DNA from: Phycisphaerales bacterium
GTDB taxonomy: Bacteria > Planctomycetota > Phycisphaerae > UBA1845
Direction: 5' to 3'
DNA length: 64,000 bases
NCBI GenBank assembly: GCA_020639115.1
Contig: JACKHG010000013.1
Location: 1-64,000 of the forward strand
Shown: in pieces, positions 42,121 through 51,079 of the stretch
Position numbering within the stretch: position 1 is the first letter of the stretch
Layout: the number at the start of each line of letters is the position of its first letter
The notes under the pieces: generated by a model
Databases searched by the model: none
The model's input: the letters and a program-made list of their open reading frames with translations, nothing else
Told to the model about the DNA's origin: nothing
Translations under genes and position numbers: made by a program

Positions 42121-42148
42121 TTGCTTTTGGCTGTGCAACGGCTATCAT
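42121..42148 (+). promoter_or_regulatory. Candidate promoter for the SurA/PpiD-like gene
   Basis: TTGCTT (-35, 42121-42126), 16-nt spacer, TATCAT (-10, 42143-42148). Predicted start near 42155, about 50 nt before the ATG. Confidence 0.4.
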
Positions 42149-42204
42149 AAGCCGTTTCGCTGCAATTCGACGTAAACGCTTGCCCGCACAGGAGTTGCGT
42201 TGCC

Positions 42205-44217
42205 ATGATGAAGTTCTTTCGCAAGTACAACAAGCACCTGCTCGCCGTCTTCATGGCGCTGCTGCTCGTGATCTGGCTCGGTGGCTCAGCCATCGAGGAC
42301 TTCATGAGCAGCCGCAACCGCAACGTTGTGCTGGGCACCGCGGTCAGTGGCAAGATCACTGAGGTGGATCGCGCCCTCGCCGAAAAGGAAACGCAGTTGC
42401 TGAACGTTCTGGGCGCCCGGTTGGGCCAGCCCGGTGTGTTCAACTGGCAGACGTGGCAGGATCGCCTGCTGATGAAGCCGCCCAAGGCCGACGAGCGGCT
42501 CAACACCATCGATTGGATCCTGCTCAAGCGCGAAGCCGACAAACTGGGCGCCAGCGTAACGCCGCAGCAGGCCCAGGCCATGCTCACGTCGATGGGTGTG
42601 CCTTCGGAGGCCATTCGCCGGGTCGCCGTCCAGTCGGACGTGAAGCCCGACCTGTTCTACCAGGCGGCTGCCAGCTATTTCAGCGTGGAGAACCTGCTCA
42701 AGACGTACCTGTGGGCCTCGCGTCCGCCCGAGCCGGACCTGCGCCGCCTGGCCCGCGACGTGCTCGAGACGGCCTCGATCGAAGCCGTGGTTTTCCCAGC
42801 CGCGAGCTTTGCCGATCCCGACGAAACGTTCAGCGCGGAGCAGATGCAAAAGCAGTTCGACGCCTACCGCTCGACCCGCGGCACCGGCGGCCTCAACTTC
42901 GGCTACTACATCGACCCGAAGGTGAAGGTGCAGTACATCCGCATCGATCCCAGCAAGATCGAGGAGAACCTGCGCGGCAGCGAACGCTCCTACGAGCGCG
43001 AGGCCTACGAGTACTGGCAGGCCAACCGCGACCGGCCCCAGTTCCGCTGGACGCTCGCCGAGGTCGAGGAATACAAGAAGGCCAAGGAGGCGGAAGCATC
43101 CTCCAACGGCATGGCCGATGCGAACAGCAACGGCGCCGACGCCGACAGCAACGGTCCGGTCATGCCCAAGGCGGGTGAGGCCTACACCGACTTCCGCCAG
43201 GCACGCAAGAAAGCGCTCGAAGCCGTCCGCTTGCAGGCCGCCCAGGCCGAGGCGGAACGCATCGTCTCCCGCATCAGCCAGGTGCTCCGCGAGCCCTGGT
43301 TCGCCGTCGAACGCGACAGCGAAACCGGCATCAAGCCCGCACCCGATTCGGTCAAGTCAGACGGCTACTACACGAAGACCGTCGACGACCTGCCCGGCAA
43401 CATGCGCTACCCCGACGGCATCGAGGTCAAGTCGCTCGACTGGAAGACCGCCGATGAGCTCGCCGAGGTTGAGGGCTTCGGCCAGGCCGGCATCGTCACC
43501 CAGGATCAGGGCATCATCCGCGCGCCCCAGCTCGCCTTCAACGTCGAGGGACTGGCGGAAGCGCCCGAGGAGTCCCACCGCGACACGTCGCACTTCCTGT
43601 CGCTGTGGCAGACGTTCGACACGCCCCTGCAGAGCATGGAAGGGGCCATCTACCTGTTCCGCGTCGTTGGCGTCGAGGAGGGCCACGCGCCCGCGAGCCT
43701 TGATGCCGTCGCCGATCAGGTCACCGCGGACTTGCGGCTCCAGGAGGGCATGAAGAAGGCGCGCCAGGCGGCTGAGAACTTCGTCGCCGAGGTCGGCACG
43801 CAGGGGCTGCGCGACGCGATCCGGGCCGACACGGAGCTGCAGGCGAAGATCACGCCCGATCGCGGTGGCTATGTCGAGCCGCCGCCCTTCCCGCGTGACG
43901 CGACGATCCGCGGTATGCCGAGCAACACGGTTCAGCCGTTCGGCGAGGTGACGCAGGAGTTCATCGACACGGCGTTCCGGCTGGCGGCTGAGGGGCCCAA
44001 GTCGGAGCTGACCGTGGTCGACCTTCCCGCGGAAGCCGACGTGGTCGCCATGCACGGCCTCAAGCTGCGTCCGCTGTACATGGAAGATTACATGGCCCGG
44101 CGCACCGACCTCATCGGCAACATCATCCGCCGGCAGCAGAGCGTGCTGATGGCCCAGTGGCTGAACGCGAAGAACATCCGCGAGCGCAATCAGTTCGAGT
44201 ATTCGAAGCGCACGTAG
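42205..44217 (+). CDS. SurA/PpiD-like membrane-anchored chaperone
   Basis: 670 residues; double ATG at 42205/42208 after GGAG. The N-terminus is PpiD-like: a short cytoplasmic part then a membrane helix (HLLAVFMALLLVIWLGGSAI). A long periplasmic helical region follows (EVDRALAEKETQLLNVLG...LLKREADKLGASVTPQQAQAML), matching the SurA_N_3-type chaperone fold. An acidic, Asn/Gly/Asp-rich linker lies at about residues 297-320. No parvulin isomerase signature was found, so isomerase activity is doubtful. It probably holds unfolded outer-membrane or secreted proteins. Ends 15 bp from the convergent dsbD. Confidence 0.75.
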   Translation: MMKFFRKYNKHLLAVFMALLLVIWLGGSAIEDFMSSRNRNVVLGTAVSGKITEVDRALAEKETQLLNVLGARLGQPGVFNWQTWQDRLLMKPPKADERLNTIDWILLKREADKLGASVTPQQAQAMLTSMGVPSEAIRRVAVQSDVKPDLFYQAAASYFSVENLLKTYLWASRPPEPDLRRLARDVLETASIEAVVFPAASFADPDETFSAEQMQKQFDAYRSTRGTGGLNFGYYIDPKVKVQYIRIDPSKIEENLRGSERSYEREAYEYWQANRDRPQFRWTLAEVEEYKKAKEAEASSNGMADANSNGADADSNGPVMPKAGEAYTDFRQARKKALEAVRLQAAQAEAERIVSRISQVLREPWFAVERDSETGIKPAPDSVKSDGYYTKTVDDLPGNMRYPDGIEVKSLDWKTADELAEVEGFGQAGIVTQDQGIIRAPQLAFNVEGLAEAPEESHRDTSHFLSLWQTFDTPLQSMEGAIYLFRVVGVEEGHAPASLDAVADQVTADLRLQEGMKKARQAAENFVAEVGTQGLRDAIRADTELQAKITPDRGGYVEPPPFPRDATIRGMPSNTVQPFGEVTQEFIDTAFRLAAEGPKSELTVVDLPAEADVVAMHGLKLRPLYMEDYMARRTDLIGNIIRRQQSVLMAQWLNAKNIRERNQFEYSKRT

Positions 44218-44232
44218 TCCGCGCTGCTTCGC

Positions 44233-46617
44233 TCACGGAGCAGCCGGTTGCGGAGTTGCCGTCGGTGACGGTGATGGCGAACTGGGCCCCGCGGTGTCGA
44301 GCGCTGCCAGCACGCGGCCCGGCGTCAGCACGACGGGCAGCACGATCGGATCGTTCGGCTTGCCGGCTGGGTAGATGACGTTCAGCGGCACGGCGTCCCG
44401 GCCGAAACGCTTGAGATCGTCCGCGAGGACCGGGTTGTACGCCGTGTAGTCCGCTTCGAGCGGCACCACGTTGTACGACGCGAACTTGTTCAGCACGGCC
44501 TGGTTGCCGAAGACCACCTTCTTGTTCACTTGGCAGGTCGCGCACCACGCCGCGGTGTAGTCCAGGTAGACCGTACGCCCTTCCGCCGCCAGCTTCTGCG
44601 CCAGCCCCGGCTCGTACGCCACCCAGTCCACCGGAGGCGCTGCCGAATACATCCCGTAGCTGAACAGCCCACCCAGCCCGAACGCGAGCAGCGCCGTCAC
44701 GTACGTCAGCACCTTCTTCGACGGCGACCAGGTGAACTCCACCTTGCCGAACAGCCAGCAGGCGAGACCGACGAACGCGAGGAACGCGGTCATCCAGACG
44801 ACGGCCTCCGCCCCGCCCAGCGCCGCCAGCACCCACAGCAACCAGACGGCTGTCCCGATCAGCAGGAAGCCCATGAACTGCTTGAACGTCACCATCCACG
44901 TGCCCGGCCTGGGCAGGAACTTCATCCACCCCGGGCGCGCCGTCAGCAGCACATAGGGAAAGGCCATACCGATCCCCGCCGCGACGAACACGATCGCGAC
45001 GGTCACGGCGCTGCCCGCCAGAGCGAAGCTGATCGCCGGCGCCAGGAACGGCGCCGTGCACGGCGTGGCCAGCAGCGTCGCCAGCACGCCCTTCATGAAC
45101 GCTCCGCCGAAGCCCTCGCGTTCGGTCGCCTCCGCCAGCTTGCCCGACGCCGCCCCCGGCAGCAGGATCTCGAACACGCCGAAGAGGTTCAGCGCGAAGA
45201 CGAACATCACCACGATCATCGCGACCACGAAGACGGGTTGCTGAAAGAGCGAGCCCCAGCTCTGCGTCTGCTTCGTGGTCGCCTGGAGCGTGAGAATCAC
45301 CGCAGCGATGATCAGAAACGAAGCGATGATCCCGGCTGCGAAGGTCAGCCCGAGCCGGAACACCCGCTTGGGATCGTCCCCCGCCTGCTGCACGAAGCTG
45401 AGCACCTTGATGGAGATGACCGGCAGCACGCAGGGCATGATGTTGAGGATCAGCCCGCCCAGCAGGCCGCCGATGATCGCGCCCCAGATACCCCACGCCG
45501 CGAGCCCGCTAGGCGGGGAGCCTGCACTCGGCCCCGATTCTGTCCCGGACTCAGCGCCGGCCACCGGCGCCGGCGTCGGCGCCGGCGTCGCCGCGGCGGT
45601 CGCCGGCGGCGGCGTGCCCGTACCGCCTGCTGTCACGGGCGCCTCAGCCGCCTCGCCGACCGTTTGGGAATTCACTGTCACCGCCCACTCCACCGCCTCC
45701 GGTGGATGGCACTGCCCCTGCTCGTTGCACGCCTGGTAGGCGAAGAGTCCGGAGAGCGTCACCTCGGCAGCCGCCGTCGGCCCCACGACCGTGACCGGCA
45801 CGCGCACCTTGAAATCGCCCTGAAACTCGCTGATTTTGCCGAAGTTGCGGTCCTCGCGGATGTGCGGCTCGGGCCACTGGGGCGTGCCGTAGCGGAAGCC
45901 CTGGACCAACCGGGGAAATACCGTCGTCGGCACGAAGAACTCGCCGATCGGGTCGTTCGACTGCGTGTGGTAGCCCGCCTTCACCTTCACGTCGAGGATC
46001 AGGTCAAAGGTGTCGCCGGCTGCAACGTTCTCCTTCGACGTCTCCGCCCCCAGCCAGATGTCCGTTGCCCGGTCCGTGTCCACCGGGTGGGTGCGCTTCA
46101 TCAGCCGGAACAGGAACGCATCGTCGTCGCCCGCGGGCGCGGGTTCGGCAGCGACGGGCAGGGCCAGCGCGACTTCCTCGGTCCCGGTCTGCGCGTTGTC
46201 GCCGCCGGTCTGCCAGCGCACGTCCGCGGCGAGCTTCACCGTGCTGCCCGGCTCGAGGTTCTCCGGCGGCGTCACCGTGGAGACGAGCATTGGCGAGCCG
46301 TTGATGTAGTTCACGGTCTTGCCGTCGATCTGCTTGCGCTTGGGCATGGGAAAGCGCAGCGGTCCGGCGGAGAAGCCCTCCGGCAGGTGCCAGAGCACCT
46401 GCGGCGCCGCCCCGCGCTCGCCCGGATTCTCCCAATAGAGGAACGACTCGCCCGGCAGCTTGAACTCGACGGCCAGATCGAACGGCGACCCCGGCGCCAC
46501 CGCCGAAACCGACGCGTGCATGGATACCTCAACACGCGACGGCTGCTGTCCGTAGGCAGCCGCTGCCATCCCCGCGACGATCGCCAGCACCATTCCCCGA
46601 CATAGCCCGCTTCTCAT
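44233..46617 (-). CDS. dsbD: Thiol:disulfide interchange protein DsbD
   Basis: 794 residues from the ATG at 46617, with GAGAGG upstream. Signal peptide, then two N-terminal periplasmic domains (about residues 25-380) with CNEQGQCHPPEAVEW, the redox Cys pair of the DsbD alpha-like domain. A proline/alanine-rich linker follows. The central transmembrane domain has NIMPCVLPVISIKVLSFVQQ and LATPCTAPFLAPAISFAL, whose cysteines carry electrons across the membrane. The C-terminal thioredoxin domain has DYTAAWCATCQVNKK with Cys692 and Cys695. It moves reducing power from the cytoplasm to the periplasm. The linker length is unusual. A weak promoter (TACAAT at 46766-46761 on the minus strand) lies upstream. 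Confidence 0.93.
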   Translation of the reverse strand: MRSGLCRGMVLAIVAGMAAAAYGQQPSRVEVSMHASVSAVAPGSPFDLAVEFKLPGESFLYWENPGERGAAPQVLWHLPEGFSAGPLRFPMPKRKQIDGKTVNYINGSPMLVSTVTPPENLEPGSTVKLAADVRWQTGGDNAQTGTEEVALALPVAAEPAPAGDDDAFLFRLMKRTHPVDTDRATDIWLGAETSKENVAAGDTFDLILDVKVKAGYHTQSNDPIGEFFVPTTVFPRLVQGFRYGTPQWPEPHIREDRNFGKISEFQGDFKVRVPVTVVGPTAAAEVTLSGLFAYQACNEQGQCHPPEAVEWAVTVNSQTVGEAAEAPVTAGGTGTPPPATAAATPAPTPAPVAGAESGTESGPSAGSPPSGLAAWGIWGAIIGGLLGGLILNIMPCVLPVISIKVLSFVQQAGDDPKRVFRLGLTFAAGIIASFLIIAAVILTLQATTKQTQSWGSLFQQPVFVVAMIVVMFVFALNLFGVFEILLPGAASGKLAEATEREGFGGAFMKGVLATLLATPCTAPFLAPAISFALAGSAVTVAIVFVAAGIGMAFPYVLLTARPGWMKFLPRPGTWMVTFKQFMGFLLIGTAVWLLWVLAALGGAEAVVWMTAFLAFVGLACWLFGKVEFTWSPSKKVLTYVTALLAFGLGGLFSYGMYSAAPPVDWVAYEPGLAQKLAAEGRTVYLDYTAAWCATCQVNKKVVFGNQAVLNKFASYNVVPLEADYTAYNPVLADDLKRFGRDAVPLNVIYPAGKPNDPIVLPVVLTPGRVLAALDTAGPSSPSPSPTATPQPAAP

Positions 46618-46809
46618 GTCACCGTGCCTCTCGAAGTTTCTGCGCTTACGACCGCACCAAGCGCGGCCGCGCTGCCTGGATGAAATGCCGCAACGAGGCC
46701 GCTTCATTGTCGAAAGCTGTCGCCAATCTTCTCCGGCCTGCTCGCCTCATGGAATTTCGCATTGTAACGGCGATCCGCACGACCGCCCACGAACGCGTGT
46801 TACCCCTGT

Positions 46810-46838
46810 GTGACAGCCAATCCCCATCGCCCTACAAT
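46810..46838 (+). promoter_or_regulatory. Strong candidate promoter for the GT39 gene
   Basis: GTGACA (-35, 46810-46815), 17-nt spacer, TACAAT (-10, 46833-46838). Both boxes differ from consensus at one base. The TACAATGCCGC string also occurs at the rpmI promoter. The -10 overlaps the ATG at 46837, which argues against that start codon. Confidence 0.5.
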
Positions 46839-46899
46839 GCCGCCCCACACCCGGAGGCTCACCGACTCGCGCGCGGCGAGACGGAACGATCCCGCCCCG

Positions 46900-48693
46900 G
46901 TGTCCATCTGGTACGGAACCCAGGCGTTGAGACGCTTTGTCGATATCCTGCTGCTGCTGGTCGTCTGCTACCTCGTCTATTTCGGGTACATCGACGACCA
47001 CGAGTACATCCAGACCGAGGGCCTGCGCGCGGTTGTCGTCAAGGAGATGCGCGAACGCCCGGGCTTCACCATGCCCACGGTGCATCACAAGCCCTACCTC
47101 AACAAGCCGCCGCTCTACGCCTGGACCACCACTTGGCTTTCGCGGGAAATCGGCCGCTTCGACGAGGGCGTCGCCCGCGTGCCGTCGGCCCTCGCCGGAA
47201 CCGCGCTGGTGCTGCTGATGTACGGCCTCGGCGAACGCTGGATCGCACGCGGCGCGGGCCTGGCAGCCGCCACCTTCACCCTGATCTGCCCCACCATCGC
47301 CGACTACGCCGTGCGCGCGGAGCTGGATCTGCCCTTCAGCCTGTTCTGCACCTGCAACATCGTGCTGACCTTCGCCGCCCTGCGCTCGCACGGCGTGCGC
47401 GAGTTGCTGTATTGGCTCTGCGCCTATGCGTTCGCGCTGCTCGCCGCGATGTGGAAGGGTCCGCACAGCCTGATCTTCATGTGGTTGACGCTGATCGGGT
47501 GGTCGTGGATGCGGATGGACCGGTCGGAGCCGCGCAGCCTGGGCTCCCGCTTGCGCGGCGAGTGGCGCTGGCTGGTGTCGCCTGGACAGGTGCTCGGGCT
47601 GTTTCTGTGCCTGGGCGTGCTGATCGCGTGGACGCGTTCGCTGAGTGCGTTCGCCGGGGCAGGCAAGGTTGGCCGAATGGCCTGGATCGAGATGCTGGCC
47701 CGGCTCGTGCCGCACAAGTTCGCCCACCTGGTGGGCATTTTCACGTTCGTGCCGATCCTCGCGGCCATCACGGTGCCGGCGTCGGTGTTTGCGTTGCTGA
47801 CCATCAGCCGGCGGGTGCGGATTGCGTCCTGGGGGATCAATGGCGACGAGCCCGCGGGCGGGAGTGGCTGGCCGCGTGTGCGTGCGGAGTTCGGTGCCTG
47901 GTGGCGCTGGGTGCGCCAGGGCCCGGAGCGGCAGCGGCTGATGGCGTGGATCGTGCCGACCCTGCTCTTCATGCTCTGGGCGCCAGCCAAGGCGCCGCGG
48001 TACTGCATGCCGATTTTCCCTCCGATCATTCTGGCGGGTGCAGCCGTCGCGCTGCGGCTGGAGCGGAATACCGCGGGCGAGGGGCCGGCGATCGCGACAC
48101 GGGTCTGGCGGATCTTCTTCGGGCTGCTTGCGCTCGCGGGGTTGGCGGGCATCGGCGGGGTGATTTGGACGGTTGCGACGGCGACGGCGCAGACGCCGTC
48201 GGGCGCGTGGCGGCCGTGGGCGTTTCTGGCGGTCGGAGGCATCCTGCCGCTGCTGGTCGAGTTGCTGCACCCCGGCGGCCGCAGCGGGCGGACGCGGCTG
48301 ATCCTCGCCCTGGCTGCCCTTCTCGCGGTCCAGCCGCTGGTGCACGACGTGTACTGGCCGATGCGTGTGGCGGATGATTCCCAACGGGCGACCGCCCGGA
48401 AGATCGACGGCATCGTCCCGCCGGGCGCGAGCCTGTACGTGCTCGGTGTGCACGAATTCCACGACGTGGCCATGTACGCGCGCACGCTGCTGGTCTTCGC
48501 GGGCTCGCCCGACGACGCGCTTGCCCGCGCCCGTGCCGCGAACCCCGGCGCCGACCGGGCGTACGCCATCCTCCGCAGTGATGAGGAGGAGGAACTCACC
48601 GCCGGCAGCAAGGCCACCTACACGGTGCTGCTGCACTTCGACCGGTTGGGCAAAGACAACCTGCTGGTCGAGATCACGCCCGCCGCGGGTTAG
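46900..48693 (+). CDS. ArnT/PMT-like glycosyltransferase, family 39
   Basis: About 597 residues if the GTG at 46900 is used; an ATG at 46837 and a GTG at 46810 are in frame but lie in the proposed promoter. The start is therefore uncertain. A polytopic membrane protein with about 10-12 spans. The family signature is in the first periplasmic loop: DDHEYIQTEG (catalytic Asp) and HHKPYLNKPPLYAWTT. VARVPSALAGTALVLLMYGLG is also typical. GT39 enzymes transfer a sugar from a polyprenyl phosphate donor to lipid A, proteins or other acceptors outside the cytoplasm. The acceptor is unknown. The stop lies in a short repeated motif. Confidence 0.88.
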   Translation: MSIWYGTQALRRFVDILLLLVVCYLVYFGYIDDHEYIQTEGLRAVVVKEMRERPGFTMPTVHHKPYLNKPPLYAWTTTWLSREIGRFDEGVARVPSALAGTALVLLMYGLGERWIARGAGLAAATFTLICPTIADYAVRAELDLPFSLFCTCNIVLTFAALRSHGVRELLYWLCAYAFALLAAMWKGPHSLIFMWLTLIGWSWMRMDRSEPRSLGSRLRGEWRWLVSPGQVLGLFLCLGVLIAWTRSLSAFAGAGKVGRMAWIEMLARLVPHKFAHLVGIFTFVPILAAITVPASVFALLTISRRVRIASWGINGDEPAGGSGWPRVRAEFGAWWRWVRQGPERQRLMAWIVPTLLFMLWAPAKAPRYCMPIFPPIILAGAAVALRLERNTAGEGPAIATRVWRIFFGLLALAGLAGIGGVIWTVATATAQTPSGAWRPWAFLAVGGILPLLVELLHPGGRSGRTRLILALAALLAVQPLVHDVYWPMRVADDSQRATARKIDGIVPPGASLYVLGVHEFHDVAMYARTLLVFAGSPDDALARARAANPGADRAYAILRSDEEEELTAGSKATYTVLLHFDRLGKDNLLVEITPAAG

Positions 48694-48711
48694 CAAGCTC
48701 TGCTATTCGGT
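48691..48711. repeat. Stop-codon-overlapping CAAGCTCT element
   Basis: TAGCAAGCTCTGCTATTC begins at the stop codon of the GT39 gene and resembles TAGAGCAAGCTCTATTC at 27971, which also begins at a stop codon. Short inverted symmetry (AGCA...TGCT) is present. It may be a small repeat family or a 3'-end signal. Confidence 0.35.
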
Positions 48712-48740
48712 TCGCGCTATCGCTAGGCGCCGCCGCACTT

Positions 48741-49310
48741 CTACCACTGCCCCGCGACTGGGCCGAAGTCGGTCTCGGCGAGTTCGCCCAGCCGCTCGAA
48801 CTCCTCCCAAGTCGGGCAGACCAGCAGCAGATCTTGCGTGTCTGAATCAAAACAGCAGAAGCGACGCGGCGAAGCGCTCGCCCGCAGCACGCCGTCAACG
48901 TTGATGATCAGCGTAAGGTCAATCCAGTCGTCGTTGACGCGTAGATCCCAGTGGTGATCCTGGCCGTTGTGCCGGCAACGAACCCAGGCGGTCTCGCCGA
49001 AGTGGGCGCTGACATTCTCGAGTTGCAGGTCGCCACGCGTGAGCCGCACGAGCCGGTCGACTACCTTCACGTAGTCGGCAGCGTCGTAAATGCATTCGGT
49101 ATCCAGATGCCAGACCCCCTCGCCACTGGGCACGAGCACCCCGGCAGCGTCGAGATAGTCGCCCCCTATTCTGGAGAGCAGGCTGTCGAACGAGACGCTG
49201 CGCAGCCCGCGTTCACCCGACATGCGGACGCAGACTTGCAGCGCCTCGCGCGAGGCGAAGTGAATGCCGCATTCGCGCAGATCGGCGAGTTTCTCTTCGA
49301 GGCTGGCCAT
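48741..49310 (-). CDS. Unknown cytoplasmic protein
   Basis: 189 residues. No signal or membrane segment. The first 30 residues are helical (SLEEKLADLRECGIHFASRE). The rest has many acidic and aromatic residues (WHLDTECIYDAADYVKVVDR, HHWDLRVNDDWIDLTLIINV), a mixed alpha/beta pattern like immunity or adaptor proteins, but no family is recognised. It is adjacent to a 76-residue gene on the same strand, 29 bp upstream, so the two are probably an operon. Confidence 0.6.
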   Translation of the reverse strand: MASLEEKLADLRECGIHFASREALQVCVRMSGERGLRSVSFDSLLSRIGGDYLDAAGVLVPSGEGVWHLDTECIYDAADYVKVVDRLVRLTRGDLQLENVSAHFGETAWVRCRHNGQDHHWDLRVNDDWIDLTLIINVDGVLRASASPRRFCCFDSDTQDLLLVCPTWEEFERLGELAETDFGPVAGQW

Positions 49311-49339
49311 GGTGACTCCTGCGTCCGTGCTCGGGCGCG

Positions 49340-49570
49340 CTATGAGCTTTCTCCGTCGATCGGCGCGATGGACACGACGTGCAGCAGGTCACACTGCACC
49401 ATACGGTCGGGTGCGTCGTCGCCCGCGGGCACGCCGATGAACAGGCTGTGACGGGTGAGGCCGGAAAATTCCGGGTGGCGGATGTCGAGGCTGCGACCAC
49501 CGGTCAGGTGGACGCGAACCGGCTGGAACGGCGTGCGGCGGAGGGTCTCGCGAAGTTCGTCCAGGCGCAT
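49340..49570 (-). CDS. Small conserved planctomycete-type protein
   Basis: 76 residues from the ATG at 49570, preceded by a perfect AGGAGGT site. Sequence MRLDELRETLRRTPFQPVRV then HLTGGRSLDIRHPEFSGLTR. Proteins of this size with FQPxRxHLxxGRxxxIxHPEF are frequent in planctomycete genomes (recollection, not checked). The fold may be a small beta-barrel; function unknown. Upstream gene of a probable pair with 48741-49310. Confidence 0.65.
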   Translation of the reverse strand: MRLDELRETLRRTPFQPVRVHLTGGRSLDIRHPEFSGLTRHSLFIGVPAGDDAPDRMVQCDLLHVVSIAPIDGESS

Positions 49571-49652
49571 GTCGGACCTCCTACCCGGGATTGTATCGTC
49601 CCCCGGCGCCAGGCCGCAATCGGCGCCGGGGCTGTCGCGGACGTCCAATGAC

Positions 49653-50981
49653 TCATTCGCCGGTGTCGCGCTTGGTGGCTGTCGCCGATCGGACCACGAC
49701 CATGTCGACTTCCCGCTGCTCGGGCGTCAGCGCGAGGCCGAGTTGCTCCCGGGCGTTGCGGATCACCGATGCCGTGTCCCCGGGTGCGAAGTGCAGTCCC
49801 CAGCTCCAGTATCCTGAAAAACCAGTTTCGTTGACAATGGTATGTCCGATCAGCCGTTCCAGATCGCTGACGAGGCGATCAAAGTCGCCATACGTCGCGA
49901 ACAGCATGTCCGGAGCGGCCACCTGGTGAAAGCGGTGGGCGTCGAGTTGGTCCCGATCCGCTCGCGCGAGGTCGCGGCCCGGACCGTCCGGCGCGGTCAT
50001 CACGTAGACCGTGGTCTTCCGCCGCTCCTGTCCGATCGACAGGTCAAGACTGGCCTCCAGCGCCGGCACGACCAGCTTCGGCAGCAGGTCCTCGCGCTGC
50101 TCGGGCATCTTCGCAACGACGCGCAGCCGCTGCTGCGGCTTTTCGGTTTCCCAATCGATCAGGAGCGGGCTGCGCAGCCCGTAGAGCCTCGTCAGCAGCG
50201 TCTCCAGGTCGACCGCGGTATGAGCGTAGCAGCCAGTTGACCAAGCCATGGACGCCGGGCGGTTGTCGGCGGGCGCTACAACGACCTGGAAGAGCGCCGC
50301 GGAATCGAACATCTCCGGCGGACCCGCGTCCAGCGCCTTCACCTTCGACGTGGCTGGGGACGGATTGACATCACCGGCATCAGCAGGCGGAGGCAGAATC
50401 GGTGGTACTGGCAAACCCGCCGATTCCACCGGGGGCGCAGGCACGGGCTGACCGGCGAGCGCGGCGTCCAGCATGGCGGGCGTCAGCATCGCCGGGTGGA
50501 GCGGACCGGCGGCCACGACTCCGCGCTGGTCGATCACGAATGATTGGGGAACTGCGCTCGTGCCGCAGAACGCGCGGAAGGTCGCGCCCTTCGGGTCGAG
50601 GCCGACCATGGCCTTGATCGGGCGCACGCGTACGAAGCGCTCCACGATCTGGCGGTCCTCGTCGGTGATGGCGATGAATTTCACGCCGCGGTCGCGGTAA
50701 TCGTCCGTAAGCGTGTTCAGATGCGGCAGGCTGGCGACGCAGGGTCCGCACCACGTCGCCCAGAAGTCGAGCACGACCACGTGTCCTTTGAGCGCCGTCC
50801 AGGACAGATCCTGCTCCGCCGCGCCGCCCTCCAGCAGGTGCAGCGCCAGCGGTGGCGCCTGCTGGCCGACCAGCGACTTCGGCGCCGCAGCGGCATCATC
50901 CGGCGCCGGCACCTGTGCGCGCGCCAGCAGCGGGGCCGTAACGACGCAAATCCCTACGATCACGATCCTGGGGAATTTCAT
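49653..50981 (-). CDS. TlpA-like thioredoxin domain fused to a TIGR03435-type domain
   Basis: 442 residues from the ATG at 50981. Signal peptide at about 1-22 (IVGICVVTAPLLARAQ). Residues about 35-180 are a TlpA/ResA-like thioredoxin fold: VVVLDFWATWCGPCVASLPH with Cys78 and Cys81, FIAITDEDRQIVERFV, VPQSFVIDQRGVV. A proline-rich linker is followed by a C-terminal domain (about 225-435) resembling the TIGR03435 family known mainly from Acidobacteria (LDLSIGQERRKTTVYVM and LERLIGHTIVNETGFSGYW). It is probably a periplasmic thiol reductase that could receive electrons from DsbD. The role of the second domain is unknown. Confidence 0.85.
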   Translation of the reverse strand: MKFPRIVIVGICVVTAPLLARAQVPAPDDAAAAPKSLVGQQAPPLALHLLEGGAAEQDLSWTALKGHVVVLDFWATWCGPCVASLPHLNTLTDDYRDRGVKFIAITDEDRQIVERFVRVRPIKAMVGLDPKGATFRAFCGTSAVPQSFVIDQRGVVAAGPLHPAMLTPAMLDAALAGQPVPAPPVESAGLPVPPILPPPADAGDVNPSPATSKVKALDAGPPEMFDSAALFQVVVAPADNRPASMAWSTGCYAHTAVDLETLLTRLYGLRSPLLIDWETEKPQQRLRVVAKMPEQREDLLPKLVVPALEASLDLSIGQERRKTTVYVMTAPDGPGRDLARADRDQLDAHRFHQVAAPDMLFATYGDFDRLVSDLERLIGHTIVNETGFSGYWSWGLHFAPGDTASVIRNAREQLGLALTPEQREVDMVVVRSATATKRDTGE

Positions 50982-51079
50982 GATGCGCTCCGGATGGAGT
51001 CGGCAGGTGCGCGGCGTTCTGATTGGAAACACCCGGCCAACGACCCCAGCATGGCGCCCGGGTGGCAGTCTGTCCAGCG

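Noticed and set aside
42205..44217. Parvulin-type PPIase domain in the SurA/PpiD-like protein
   Set aside because: The usual parvulin signature (ARHIL, FGP-like segments) was not found; only the N-terminal chaperone part is supported.
44530..46605. Plus-strand open frame of 691 codons opposite dsbD
   Set aside because: Arg-rich and low in complexity with no domain; the minus-strand DsbD is complete with all redox cysteines.
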